NCBI GenBank assembly: GCA_016707605.1
Contig: JADJHJ010000015.1
Coordinates: 179,550 to 243,549, forward strand
DNA: 64,000 bases
DNA from: Candidatus Promineofilum glycogenicum
Lineage (GTDB): Bacteria; Chloroflexota; Anaerolineae; Promineifilales; Promineifilaceae
Reading direction: 5' to 3'
A program made the position numbers and the translations under genes. This document shows, in pieces, positions 51,275-59,479 of this stretch (position 1 is the first letter of the stretch; the number at the start of each line of letters is the position of its first letter). The notes beneath the pieces are model-generated. The model had not been told where the DNA came from. It did not search any database and worked only from the letters and a program-made list of their open reading frames with translations.

Positions 51275-52608
51275 GGTTTGCCCTTCCCCGGCAACTGGCC
51301 CAACAGCGAGCGCGTGCCGTACTTCAGCACCTTGCGCCCCTCCGGCGACATCGTGCCCAGCCGGCCGAGGCGCTGCGCCTCCATCTCGGCCTGCTGGGCC
51401 AGCCGCAAGTCGCCCGTCTCCATGTAGCGCGTCGTCAGGCGGCGCATACGGGCCGCAGCCTCGTCCAGCCGGCCCGACTGGGCCTCTTCCCAGGCCTTCT
51501 CCTGCATCCGGTAGAGGTTCAGGCGGCGGGCGGCTTCGATGAGCGCCGCCGGCGGGGTCTCGCCGTTGGGCTGTTCCAACGCCACCAGTTGCGCGGCGCG
51601 GCTGAGCGCCGCCGCGCCGCCGTCGGGGCGGCGATAGCTTACCTCGATGGGCAGCCGGAAGCGGGCGGCCACGCTTAGCGGGGCGACAACGAACTCCAGC
51701 AGAAACGACAGCGGCGCGCGCCCCTCCAGATCGCCCAACGGAATGGGGTTGGCATCGGGCGCCAGCGGTTGGGGGAAGGGGGCCAGCTTGAAGGCGGCGC
51801 GCAGAGCCAGTTGGCCGGGCCAGGCGGCGCGCAGGGCCACGTTGCGGGCGTAGATGTCGCCCAGGCCGCTCAGCCGCTCTTCCAGATGGGGCAAGACGTC
51901 GTCCGGCGTCGCGGCGTGGTGCGATTGGCCGCCGGACGGGGTGACGAGGGCGTCGAGGAAGGCGTCGTTCCAGTCCGCGCCCAGGCCAAAGGCGGTGATG
52001 CCGATGCCGCGCGCCGCTGCCTCGGCGGCCAGCCGCAGGCAGTGGTCGGCGTCGCCATAGGTGTGGCCGTCGGTCAGCAGGATGAGATGGCCGGCGCGGC
52101 TGTCGCTGCCCAGCCGCGCCACCTCGTCTAGCCCGGCGCGCAACCCCTGGTAGATCTCCGTGCCGCCCGAGGCGGCGATAGCCCGCAGGCTTTGGCGCGG
52201 GTCGCGCCAGGCGGCGGCCGTGTCGCGCCCGCCCGTGGCCCCCAGCACCATCGCCGGCAGCACTACCTCGGCCCGGTCGCTGAAGCTGACCAGCGACAGG
52301 GCGTCGTCCGGCCCCAGCCGCTCGAGCAGCAGTTCGGCGGCGGCGATGACCTTCTCCAGCCGTTCGCCGCGCATGGAGGTGCTACGGTCGACGACGAGGC
52401 TGAGGTTGAGCGGCCGGCGCTTATCGGGCGCGCCGCGCGCGGCCAGCGTGGCCAGGGCGTAGACCACCTGTGGCGTGTCGAGCAGCGGCAGCCGGGTAGC
52501 GCTGACGACCACGCTCAGGTCGAGGCCGCTGACGGCTGTCTCGGCCACCAGCGAGTCGTAGAGGCTGCGCCGCTGGGGATTGCTGAGCACCTCGTGGGCG
52601 TAGCGCAC
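51271..52608 (-). CDS. vWA-domain protein with J-like N-terminus (5' end disrupted by a repeat)
   Basis: From GTG 52608 this is a 445-residue protein with a von Willebrand A domain (MIDAS VVDRSTSMRG and LLTDGHTYGDADH) and a helical tail (LNLYRMQEKAWEEAQSGRLD). The open frame extends upstream to about 52731 and codes DLYATLGVDHQATTAEIEAA, a DnaJ-like start without the HPD motif. Three codons further a TGA occurs inside the CCCTGACCC repeat, and no start codon is available before it. The original start is therefore either lost to the repeat or hidden by an indel in the run of Cs. vWA proteins of this type act with kinases and phosphatases as scaffolds. Confidence 0.82.
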   Translation of the reverse strand: MRYAHEVLSNPQRRSLYDSLVAETAVSGLDLSVVVSATRLPLLDTPQVVYALATLAARGAPDKRRPLNLSLVVDRSTSMRGERLEKVIAAAELLLERLGPDDALSLVSFSDRAEVVLPAMVLGATGGRDTAAAWRDPRQSLRAIAASGGTEIYQGLRAGLDEVARLGSDSRAGHLILLTDGHTYGDADHCLRLAAEAAARGIGITAFGLGADWNDAFLDALVTPSGGQSHHAATPDDVLPHLEERLSGLGDIYARNVALRAAWPGQLALRAAFKLAPFPQPLAPDANPIPLGDLEGRAPLSFLLEFVVAPLSVAARFRLPIEVSYRRPDGGAAALSRAAQLVALEQPNGETPPAALIEAARRLNLYRMQEKAWEEAQSGRLDEAAARMRRLTTRYMETGDLRLAQQAEMEAQRLGRLGTMSPEGRKVLKYGTRSLLGQLPGKGKP

Positions 52609-52734
52609 CCGATCCCAGACTACGTCGGCAATCGTCTCGCCGCCATCGATGCGCGCCGCCCAGGCAGCAAAGGCGGCCTCGATCTCAGCCGTCGTCGCCT
52701 GGTGGTCGACGCCCAGCGTGGCGTAGAGGTCGGG

Positions 52735-52806
52735 GGGGGAGGGTCAGGGGTCAGGGGTCAGTGGGTCAGTGGGGGGGGGGGCCCCTAATCCTAATCCCTA
52801 ACCCCT
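52735..52806. repeat. Hybrid repeat: TCAGTGGGTCAG plus CCTAATCCC units
   Basis: GGTCAGGGGTCAGGGGTCAG, a G-run, then CCCCTAATCCTAATCCC. It lies at the start of the vWA gene and at the end of the PP2C gene and supplies the PP2C stop. Confidence 0.75.
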
Positions 52807-53593
52807 AATCCCTAAACGCTACCACAACCGCCGTAATATTGTCCTGGCTATCGGCGGCCAGGGCGGCTTCGGCGAGGTGGTCAGCCAGTTGTTGGGCGCG
52901 GGCGGGCGTGGCCAGAATGGTCGCCAGTTGCTCAAGGGGAACGACGCCGCACAGGCCGTCGGAGCACAGCAGCAGCCGCCCCTCCGGCGGCAGGTCAAGG
53001 GCGAAGGTGTCGGCCGACAGGGCGCCGGCCTGGCCCAACGCCTGGAGCAGGACGTTGCGATACTCGTGGGTGCGAGCGTCCTCGGCCGTCAGTTGCCCCG
53101 TGTCCTGCAGGCGGCGGACAAGCGAGTGGTCGTGGGTCAGCAGGCGCAACTCATCCCCCGCGGCCAGATAGGCGCGCGAATCGCCGACGTGGGCCACGTA
53201 GAGGCGGCGGCCGAGCACCAGCGCCGCCGTCAGGGTCGTGCCGCCGTTGCCGGGGCTGGGCAAGACGGCGTCGTGGGCGGCAAAGACGGCCCGCTCCAAC
53301 AGGTCGAGCACGTCCGCCTCGCGCGGCGGCGACTGGCGGCGCAGGAGGGGGAAGTAGAGCTGGGCCAGGACGAACTCGGCGAAGGCGCGCGTGGCGGCGT
53401 TGCTGGCCACGTGGCCGGCGTCGTGCCCGCCCATGCCGTCGGCGACGACGTAGAGGCCGAACGACTGGAGACCGAAGTGGCCGCCGAACTGGGCGGTGAT
53501 GGTCAGGCAGGCATCTTCGTTGCGGTCGCGGACGGGGCCGGTTTCACAGCGATAGCCACACTCTAACTGGGGCGTAGGCGCGTTGGTCATCAT
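52805..53593 (-). CDS. PP2C-type protein serine/threonine phosphatase
   Basis: A 262-residue PPM/PP2C phosphatase with the expected acidic metal sites (VRDRNEDACL, VVADGMGGHDAGHVAS, LYVAHVGDSRAYLA, LLLCSDGLCGVV and DSQDNITAVVVAF). It should remove phosphate from Ser/Thr targets of the adjacent kinase. It starts 4 bp after the kinase stop at 53598 and has no own ribosome site, so translation is probably coupled. The last codons (FRD) and the stop come from the TTAGGGATTAG repeat. Confidence 0.93.
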   Translation of the reverse strand: MMTNAPTPQLECGYRCETGPVRDRNEDACLTITAQFGGHFGLQSFGLYVVADGMGGHDAGHVASNAATRAFAEFVLAQLYFPLLRRQSPPREADVLDLLERAVFAAHDAVLPSPGNGGTTLTAALVLGRRLYVAHVGDSRAYLAAGDELRLLTHDHSLVRRLQDTGQLTAEDARTHEYRNVLLQALGQAGALSADTFALDLPPEGRLLLCSDGLCGVVPLEQLATILATPARAQQLADHLAEAALAADSQDNITAVVVAFRD

Positions 53594-53597
53594 TGGC

Positions 53598-55559
53598 TCA
53601 GGTGGGGAGGGCATAGAGACGGTGATCCGTCGCGCCGACGTAGATAACGCCGTTGAGGATGGTCGGCGAGCCGATGATGGGGCTGCCGGTGTCGAAGCGC
53701 CACTGCAACTCGCCGCGGCGGGCGCTGACGCCATAGAGGCTGCCGTCGGTCGAACCGAAGTAGACGGTGTTGCCCCAGATGGCCGGCGTCGAGGCCACCT
53801 GGCCGTTGGTCTGGTAGGCCCACATCTGCCGGCCGCTGGCCACGTCAATGGCGTACAGATGGCCGTCGGCCGAGCCGACGAACAACGTATCCTGGAACAG
53901 CGTCGGCGTGGCGATGACCGGCCCCTTGGTGCGGAAGCGCCAGATGGGCCAGCCGGAGCTGGCGTCCACGGCGTAGACCTGGCCGTCGGTCGAGCCGACG
54001 TAGAGGATGTCGTCGGCTACCTTGGGCGAGGAGGTGACGGCGCGCTGGGCCTTGGTCTGCCACTTGACCTTGCCCGCGCCCAACTCCAGCCCTAGAATTT
54101 GGCCCCCTTCGGCCCCGAAATAGACCAACTCATCCGACACCCAGGGCGTGGAGCGCACCGGGCTATAGACGTTGGTCTTCCAGTGCAGTTGGCCGCGCAT
54201 GGCGTTGACGACGTAGAAGAAGCCGTCGTCGGCCCCAAAGAAGGCGTGGTCGAAACGCACCGCCGGCGTGCCGTAGATCGGCCCCTCGGCCGTGAACTGC
54301 CAGTTGAGCCGCCCCTTGCGCAGTTGCAGCGAGTAGAGCGAATGGTCCGACGAGCCGATCAGCACCGCGTCCTCGGACACGACGGGCGAGCCGCCGATGC
54401 CGCCGCCGGTGGGGAACTTCCACAGGAAGTCGCCCTTGTCGGCCGTCAGGGCGTAGAGGTTGTTGTCGTAAGCCCCGACGAAGACGATGCCCTTGGCCAC
54501 CGCCGGGCGCGAGCGAATCTCGTCTTCGCAGCGGAAGACCCACAGCGGCTTGACCTGGCTAAGACCGGCGCGCAGCGTGGCCGCGGGTGTGTCCGTCGTC
54601 GCCCCCTCGAAGCCGCGCCCGCTCTCGCCGCCCAACCGCTGATCGAGGTCAAGGTCGGCCCCGTCGCTCTGCGACAGCACGAGCAGCGCTTCGCGCAGGG
54701 CCATCGCGTCGGGGAAGCGGTCCTTGGGGTCATAGGCCAGGCAGCGCATGATGATGCCCTCGAAGGCGCGTGAGATGACCGGGTTGGCGGCGCGGATGGG
54801 GCGCTCGCTGAAGGTGAAGGGCGTCTCCTGGCGCGGGTCCTGGCGGGTCAGCAGGTGGTGGAGCGTGGCCCCCAGGCCGTAGACGTCCACGGCCGGGGTG
54901 GCCTCGCCGCGGTACTGCTCCGGCGGGGTGTAGCCGGCCGTGCCGATCATCGTGCCCTTGTCCTCCGTGGCCTCGAACAGCTTGGCGATGCCAAAGTCGA
55001 TGAGGTGAATGCGGTTGTAGGGGTCGAGCATGATGTTCGACGGCTTCAGGTCGCGGAAGATGACCGGCTGCGGCTTCTGGCTGTGCAGGTAGACCAGCGC
55101 TTCGCACACTTGCAGCGCCCAATCGAGCGCCTTCTGCTCATCCAGGTACTCGTCCGTCTCGTCGAGCCACTGCTGTAAGTTCTGGCCGGGCACGAACTCC
55201 AGCACCAGGTAGCTGCGGTTGCCGTCGGTGAAGTAGTCGTAGATGTCGGGAATGGCCGCATGGTTGAGCGTAGCCAACATGCCCGCCTCGCGCTCGAAGG
55301 ACTTGATGGTCAGTTGGCGCATCTCCGGGTCCACGGTGCTGATGACCATCTCCTTGACGGCGCACAGGCGGGTGACGGACGGGAAGCGCAAGTCGCGCGC
55401 CCGATAGACGGAGCTAAAGCCGCCCACGCCGAGCGTGCCGAGGATCATGTAGCGCCCCTGGAGCACCTCGCCCGACTGGGGGCCGGTGGCGTCAGGCCGG
55501 CCGAGGGGTTGGCTGTCCTTGCCCTTCTTCGGCGGCATCTCTCGCGTGCCTAATTCCAT
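53598..55559 (-). CDS. Ser/Thr protein kinase with PQQ-like beta-propeller
   Basis: A 653-residue protein. The kinase domain spans about 37-300: Gly loop GVGGFSSV (44-51), Lys69, catalytic FRDLKPSN (168-175, Phe where HRD usually has His), DFG at 188-190 and PPE at 212-214. The C-terminal half (about 330-653) is a repeated WxFxTxGPIxxSP type PQQ propeller with about seven units. There is no membrane helix between the halves, so the propeller is cytoplasmic. It leads a co-oriented run with PP2C, vWA, FHA and small-protein genes. AGGA stands before the ATG. Confidence 0.93.
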   Translation of the reverse strand: MELGTREMPPKKGKDSQPLGRPDATGPQSGEVLQGRYMILGTLGVGGFSSVYRARDLRFPSVTRLCAVKEMVISTVDPEMRQLTIKSFEREAGMLATLNHAAIPDIYDYFTDGNRSYLVLEFVPGQNLQQWLDETDEYLDEQKALDWALQVCEALVYLHSQKPQPVIFRDLKPSNIMLDPYNRIHLIDFGIAKLFEATEDKGTMIGTAGYTPPEQYRGEATPAVDVYGLGATLHHLLTRQDPRQETPFTFSERPIRAANPVISRAFEGIIMRCLAYDPKDRFPDAMALREALLVLSQSDGADLDLDQRLGGESGRGFEGATTDTPAATLRAGLSQVKPLWVFRCEDEIRSRPAVAKGIVFVGAYDNNLYALTADKGDFLWKFPTGGGIGGSPVVSEDAVLIGSSDHSLYSLQLRKGRLNWQFTAEGPIYGTPAVRFDHAFFGADDGFFYVVNAMRGQLHWKTNVYSPVRSTPWVSDELVYFGAEGGQILGLELGAGKVKWQTKAQRAVTSSPKVADDILYVGSTDGQVYAVDASSGWPIWRFRTKGPVIATPTLFQDTLFVGSADGHLYAIDVASGRQMWAYQTNGQVASTPAIWGNTVYFGSTDGSLYGVSARRGELQWRFDTGSPIIGSPTILNGVIYVGATDHRLYALPT

Positions 55560-55668
55560 GAGCTTTATTCCTATACCCGCTAGACCTCATGGGTCTCCCG
55601 CGACCGGTGGGGCCGGCGGATGACCTGCGGCAATTATAGGGCCGCCATGGGCGATTCTTCAAATGAAT

Positions 55669-56508
55669 TTAGCGTGCGCCAGCCGCCGGGGGGGAGCGCG
55701 AACGCCGCAGCCGCTCGCCGCCGGCGGCCCAGGCCGGGACAGTCTCGCCGTCGGCCAGGGCGTCGGCCATGACGCGCCGGCCGTCGTCGGCCAGCTTGGC
55801 CGCCAGGTCGTCCGGCCCGGTGAAGAAGGAGCTGAGTTGCGAGGCGTAGGCGCTGACGGCGGCCGTCTTGCCGGCCAGGGCCGCTGCGCTGAGCCAGACG
55901 GTGGTCACCGCCCAGCCGCGCTCGTCTGTCGCCAGGGCCGCGGCCAGCGCGCCGGGGCGCACGGTGTAGGGGTACTCCTCGTAGTAGAGCGGCGCGGCGA
56001 AGACGCGCTCGGCCGCCCGGCGCGTGGCCCGGTGGTCAACGTGGCCGCCGACGCCCAGCGGCAGATAAACGCGCCCGGCCGGCGGCAGTTCGGCCAGCGC
56101 CTCGGCCAGCGCATCCAGCGTGGCCGCGTCAGCCGGATTTGGTAGGCCGAACATGTCCATCGGGCCGGGGTAGAGGGCGTCGCCGTCGGGGCCGCAGCGG
56201 TAGATGCAGTCCAGAAAGGGCAGGTGCAGCCAATCCGCCCCCAGCACGGCCAGCGCGGCGCGGTCTTCGGCGCGGCGCTGGGCGACCATCGCCTCGGCCG
56301 CGCCGCCCGCGCCCTCGGCGGCCAGACTGGCCGTCCAGCGTGCGTGCAGTTGGCGCACCGTCTCCGAGGGCGCGTCGGCCGGTGGGTCGCCGCCGGTGAT
56401 GGTGACGACGAGCACCGACTGGCCGGCGGCCGTCCAGGTGGCGATCTGCCCGCCACAGGACAAAGCGGCGTCATCGAAGTGAGGCGATAGATAAAGGTGA
56501 TCGACCAT
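55669..56508 (-). CDS. PIG-L-type deacetylase
   Basis: A 279-residue LmbE/PIG-L family zinc deacetylase. The metal site shows as SPHFDDAALSCGG (Asp pair of PHxDD) and HVDHRATR. Such enzymes deacetylate N-acetylglucosamine-type groups in bacillithiol, mycothiol or glycan synthesis; the substrate is not known here. ATG 56508 lies 22 bp from the divergent moaC start, with a shared GGTATAATACC element in between. The basic, Ser/Arg/Pro tail (RRSRSPPAAGAR) may be non-native. Confidence 0.88.
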   Translation of the reverse strand: MVDHLYLSPHFDDAALSCGGQIATWTAAGQSVLVVTITGGDPPADAPSETVRQLHARWTASLAAEGAGGAAEAMVAQRRAEDRAALAVLGADWLHLPFLDCIYRCGPDGDALYPGPMDMFGLPNPADAATLDALAEALAELPPAGRVYLPLGVGGHVDHRATRRAAERVFAAPLYYEEYPYTVRPGALAAALATDERGWAVTTVWLSAAALAGKTAAVSAYASQLSSFFTGPDDLAAKLADDGRRVMADALADGETVPAWAAGGERLRRSRSPPAAGAR

Positions 56509-56513
56509 CGTAA

Positions 56514-56524
56514 GGTATAATACC
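56514..56524. promoter_or_regulatory. Divergent -10 element GGTATAATACC between the PIG-L and moaC genes
   Basis: Near-palindrome: plus strand TATAAT (56516-56521) ends 9 nt before moaC ATG 56531; minus strand TATTAT ends 8 nt before the PIG-L ATG 56508. Both transcripts would be leaderless, and the two promoters share one box. Confidence 0.5.
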
Positions 56525-56530
56525 ATAACC

Positions 56531-57025
56531 ATGAGTGATCACCTGACCCACCTGGACGAAGCCGGCCGCGCGCGGATGGTGGACGTGGGCGCGAAGGACG
56601 TGACCGAGCGCGTGGCCGTGGCCCGCGGCCGGGTCACTATGCACCCGGCGACGCTGCGCCTCATCGTTGCCGGCAACATGCCCAAGGGGGACGTGCTGGC
56701 CGTGGCCCAGATCGCCGGGGTCATGGCCGCCAAGCGCACCAGCGAACTCATCCCCCTGTGCCACCCGCTGCTGCTCAATCAGGTCGTCGTCACCTGCACC
56801 CCCAACGCCGCCGAGAGTTGCATCGACATCGAGGCCACGGTGCGCGTGTCGGGCAAGACGGGCGTGGAGATGGAGGCGCTGACGGCCGTGACCGTCGCCG
56901 GGCTGACCCTCTACGACATGGCCAAGGCCGTTGACCGCGGGATGCGGCTGACGGATGTACGGTTGGTGGCTAAGTCGGGAGGACGGAGTGGCGAGTGGCG
57001 AGTGACGAGTGGCGAGTCTTCTTGA
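56531..57025 (+). CDS. moaC: Cyclic pyranopterin monophosphate synthase MoaC
   Basis: Molybdenum cofactor step 1 enzyme, which acts with MoaA. About 150 native residues: MVDVGAKDVTERVAVARGRV, GNMPKGDVLAVAQIAGVMAA, KRTSELIPLCHPLLL, VSGKTGVEMEALTAV and LYDMAKAVDRGMRLTDVRLV. The last ~15 residues (SGEWRVTSGESS) are coded by a GGCGAGTGGCGAGTGACG-type repeat. The MoaDE fusion follows 70 bp later, so both are probably on one transcript. No moaA is in the window. Confidence 0.95.
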   Translation: MSDHLTHLDEAGRARMVDVGAKDVTERVAVARGRVTMHPATLRLIVAGNMPKGDVLAVAQIAGVMAAKRTSELIPLCHPLLLNQVVVTCTPNAAESCIDIEATVRVSGKTGVEMEALTAVTVAGLTLYDMAKAVDRGMRLTDVRLVAKSGGRSGEWRVTSGESS

Positions 57026-57056
57026 CGCGCCACGCGCCACCCGCCACCCGCCAGCC
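56988..57056. repeat. Repeat of GTGGCGAGTGACGAG / CGCCACGCGCCACC units
   Basis: Iterated GTGGCGAGT on the left and CGCCACCCGCCACCCGCCA on the right, inverted. Its left part is the coding tail of moaC. Confidence 0.8.
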
Positions 57057-57095
57057 ACATCGCATCGACGACGGCCTATCAGGGTTACAACAAAG

Positions 57096-57914
57096 ATGAT
57101 GGAACTCGAAATCCGCCTCTTCGCCACGTTGAAGGATCGCGCCGGCAGCGAGCGCATCCGCGTGTCGCTGCCCACCGGGCCACTGACGGCGGCCGACGTG
57201 CTGGCCGCCGTGGCCGCCGACTACCCGGCGCTGGCCCCGGCGCTGCGCTCGGCGCTGGTGGCCGTCAACCGCGCCTTCGCCGGGCCGGAGACGCCGGTGA
57301 GGGCGGGGGATGAGGTGGCTTTGTTTCCGCCGGTGAGTGGGGGGGAAGAGACCCTCTGCCCGCCGATCAGTGAGGAAGAAGAAGCCCTCTCCCTAACCCT
57401 CCCCCAGGGGGGGAGGGAACCAGAACCCCCTCGCCCCCCGGGAGAGGGTTCTTGGCCCACCTATTTCGCCGTCACGCCCGACCCGCTTGACCTCGACGCC
57501 ATCCACGCCCACCTCGGCGGGCCGGAGATTGGGGCGCTGGTCAGCTTCACCGGCTTCGTGCGCGGCCGGACGCAGCGCGACGGCTTGCCGCCGGAGACGT
57601 TGCAACTGGATTACGAGGCCTACGAAGACATGGCCACGGCCAAGATGGCCCAGATCGCCCGCGAAATCTGGGCGCGCTGGCCGATGGTGCGCGGCGTGGC
57701 CCTGGTGCAGCGCCTCGGCCGGCTGGCGGTGGGCGACGTGACGACCTTCGTCGCCTGCGCCGGTCGCCACCGCGACGAGGGCGTCTTCGAGGCGGCGCGC
57801 TATGGCATTGACCGGCTGAAAGAGATCGTGCCGGTCTGGAAGAAAGAGATCGGCGCCGACCGCAGCGTCTGGGTCGAAGGGCACTACCGCCCCACGCCCG
57901 ACGACAACCTATAA
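57096..57914 (+). CDS. moaE: MoaD-MoaE fusion (molybdopterin synthase)
   Basis: A 272-residue protein. Residues 1-85 are MoaD (MELEIRLFATLKDRAGSERI, VNRAFAGPETPVRAGDEVAL, FPPVSGG), ending in the Gly-Gly that must become a thiocarboxylate. Residues 120-272 are MoaE (LDLDAIHAHLGGPEIGALVS, FTGFVRGRTQRDGLPPETLQ, VPVWKKEIGADRSVWVEGHY), with the catalytic Lys in WKKE. The ~35 residues between (EETLCPPISEEEEALSLTLP on) are coded by a GGGAGAGGG-type repeat. Mycobacterial MoaX, also a MoaD-MoaE fusion, needs cleavage after the Gly-Gly to work; the same should hold here. Start at ATG 57096, or the second ATG 57099. Confidence 0.9.
   Translation: MMELEIRLFATLKDRAGSERIRVSLPTGPLTAADVLAAVAADYPALAPALRSALVAVNRAFAGPETPVRAGDEVALFPPVSGGEETLCPPISEEEEALSLTLPQGGREPEPPRPPGEGSWPTYFAVTPDPLDLDAIHAHLGGPEIGALVSFTGFVRGRTQRDGLPPETLQLDYEAYEDMATAKMAQIAREIWARWPMVRGVALVQRLGRLAVGDVTTFVACAGRHRDEGVFEAARYGIDRLKEIVPVWKKEIGADRSVWVEGHYRPTPDDNL
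57346..57455. repeat. GGGAGAGGG-type repeat coding the MoaD-MoaE linker
   Basis: CCCTCTGCCCGCCGATCAG, CCCTCTCCCTAACCCTCCCC and CCCCTCGCCCCCCGGGAGAG units read in the same frame as both domains. Confidence 0.82.
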
Positions 57915-57944
57915 ATATGATCCGCCGTGGGCAGAAGTTTTGAC

Positions 57945-58056
57945 GCAAAGAGCTCACGCAAAGGCGCAAAGGAGTAGTCGCAAAGGAGAATAAGAAGCGT
58001 CATTAGCGCCTCTTTTCTTTGCGTCCTTTCTGCTAAATCTGCCCAATCTGCGGATG
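57945..58056. repeat. Hybrid repeat: CGCAAAGG arms followed by CTGCCCAATCTGCGG
   Basis: AGCTCACGCAAAGGCGCAAA on the left with mirror TCTTTTCTTTGCGTCC, then one arm of the CAGATTGGGCAGATT family. It lies between the MoaDE and fabF genes. Confidence 0.8.
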
Positions 58057-58084
58057 ATTACTCTTCCTAAACTGGAGCACACCT

Positions 58085-59339
58085 ATGGACAATGGAGACG
58101 GAGCGCGCCGGCGCGTGGTGGTGACCGGCGTCGGGACTATCACCCCGCTGGGCCACAACGCGCCCGACACCTGGGCGGCCATTCTGGCCGGGCAGTCGGG
58201 CTTCGGCCCCATCACCCTGGTCGACAACCCGCAGCACACCATCCAGGGGCTGTGCGAGGTCAAGGAGTTCGACCCGGCGCAGTACATGGATCGCAAGGAC
58301 GCCCGCCGCCGCGACCGCTACCAGCAGTTGGCGACGGTGGCCGCGGCCGAGGCGCTGCGCCAGTCGGGCCTGACCATCACCGACGACAACCGCGAGCGCA
58401 TCGGCATCACGATGGGCACGGGCATCGGCGGCATGCGCACGATCATCGAGCAGGAGGCCATCGTCCACGACGGCGGCCTGCGGCGGCTCAGCCCGTTCGG
58501 CATCACCATGATCATGCCCAACGGCGCGGCGGGGATGCTGGCCATCGACTACGGCATCCACGGCCCCTCGACGACCATCACCACCGCCTGCGCCGCCGGC
58601 AACGACGCCGTCGGCCACGCCTACCGCAGCATCCGCTACGGCGAGCTGGACGCGGTGCTGACCGGCGGCTCAGAGAGCATCATGACCTCGGTGGCCATCG
58701 GCGGCTTCGAGCGGGCCGGGGCGGCCTCGACCCGTTCGTCGGCCACGCCACGGCCGTTCGACGCCGACCGCGATGGACTGGTCATCGGCGAGGGGGCGGG
58801 GGTGCTGGTGCTGGAGAGCCTGGAGCACGCCCAGGCGCGCGGGGCGACCATCCTGGCCGAGATCGCCGGCTATGGGCAGACGACCGACGCCTATCACATC
58901 ACCGCCCCGCCCGACAGCGGCAGCGGCGCGACGCGGGCCATCCGCCGGGCGCTGGCCGACGCCAAGCTGCGGCCGGAGGACGTGGACTACGTCAGCGCCC
59001 ACGGCACGGCCACGCCGCTCAACGACACGGCCGAGACGGCGGCGGTCAAGGCGGCGCTGGGCGAGCACGCCTACAACATCGCCATGAGTTCGACCAAGTC
59101 GATGACCGGCCACATCATGGGCGCGACGGGGGCCATCGAGAGCGTCTTCTGCGCCCTGGCCATCCGCGACCAGATCGCGCCGCCGACCATCCACTATGAG
59201 ACGGCCGACCCGACGTGCGACCTGAACTACGTGCCCAACGCCCCCCGAAAAGCGCCGCGTCCGCGTTTGCCTCAACAACGCCTTCGGCTTTGGGGGGCAT
59301 AACGCGGTGCTGGCGATACGCGAGTATGCAGAAGCCTGA
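58085..59339 (+). CDS. fabF: 3-oxoacyl-[acyl-carrier-protein] synthase II (FabF), frameshift near the 3' end
   Basis: A beta-ketoacyl-ACP synthase. Active Cys169 is in TTACAAGNDAVGHAY, the two His residues are in VSAHGTATPLND and SMTGHIMGATG. GGAGCACACCT precedes the ATG. In the given sequence the frame runs to 59302 with a wrong tail (APRPRLPQQRLRLWGA). One extra base in the CCCCCC near 59240 explains it: in the shifted frame the normal end VRVCLNNAFGFGGHNAVLAI is read to TGA 59339. The stop codon is shortly followed by a nested repeat. It elongates fatty acids and is probably essential, so an assembly error is likely. Confidence 0.9.
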
Positions 59340-59468
59340 TCCGCAGATTGGGCAGATTTTAGAGATGACAGAGGGGGCAGGCGCAAGGAGAGATTCTTTG
59401 CTCTTTTCCTTTGCGTCTTTGCCTAGCGCCTTGCGTGAAATCTGCAATCTGCCGATCTGCGGATAATC
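59340..59468. repeat. Nested palindromic repeat (CAGATTGGGCAGA outside, GCGCAAGG inside)
   Basis: Outer arms ATCCGCAGATTGGGCAGATT and AATCTGCAATCTGCCGAT (ending in CTGCGGAT) enclose an inner element with GGCGCAAGG and CCTTTGCGTCTTTGCC of the CGCAAAGG family. It looks like one repeat inserted into the loop of another. Confidence 0.8.
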
Positions 59469-59479
59469 CATTCTTAGCT

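Noticed and set aside
53593..53848. N-terminal extension of the PP2C protein
   Set aside because: The extra 85 codons overlap the kinase gene in another frame and show no PP2C similarity.
55669..55710. RS-rich end of the PIG-L protein considered as a repeat-coded tail
   Set aside because: No clear palindrome or known family text could be matched, so only noted as odd.
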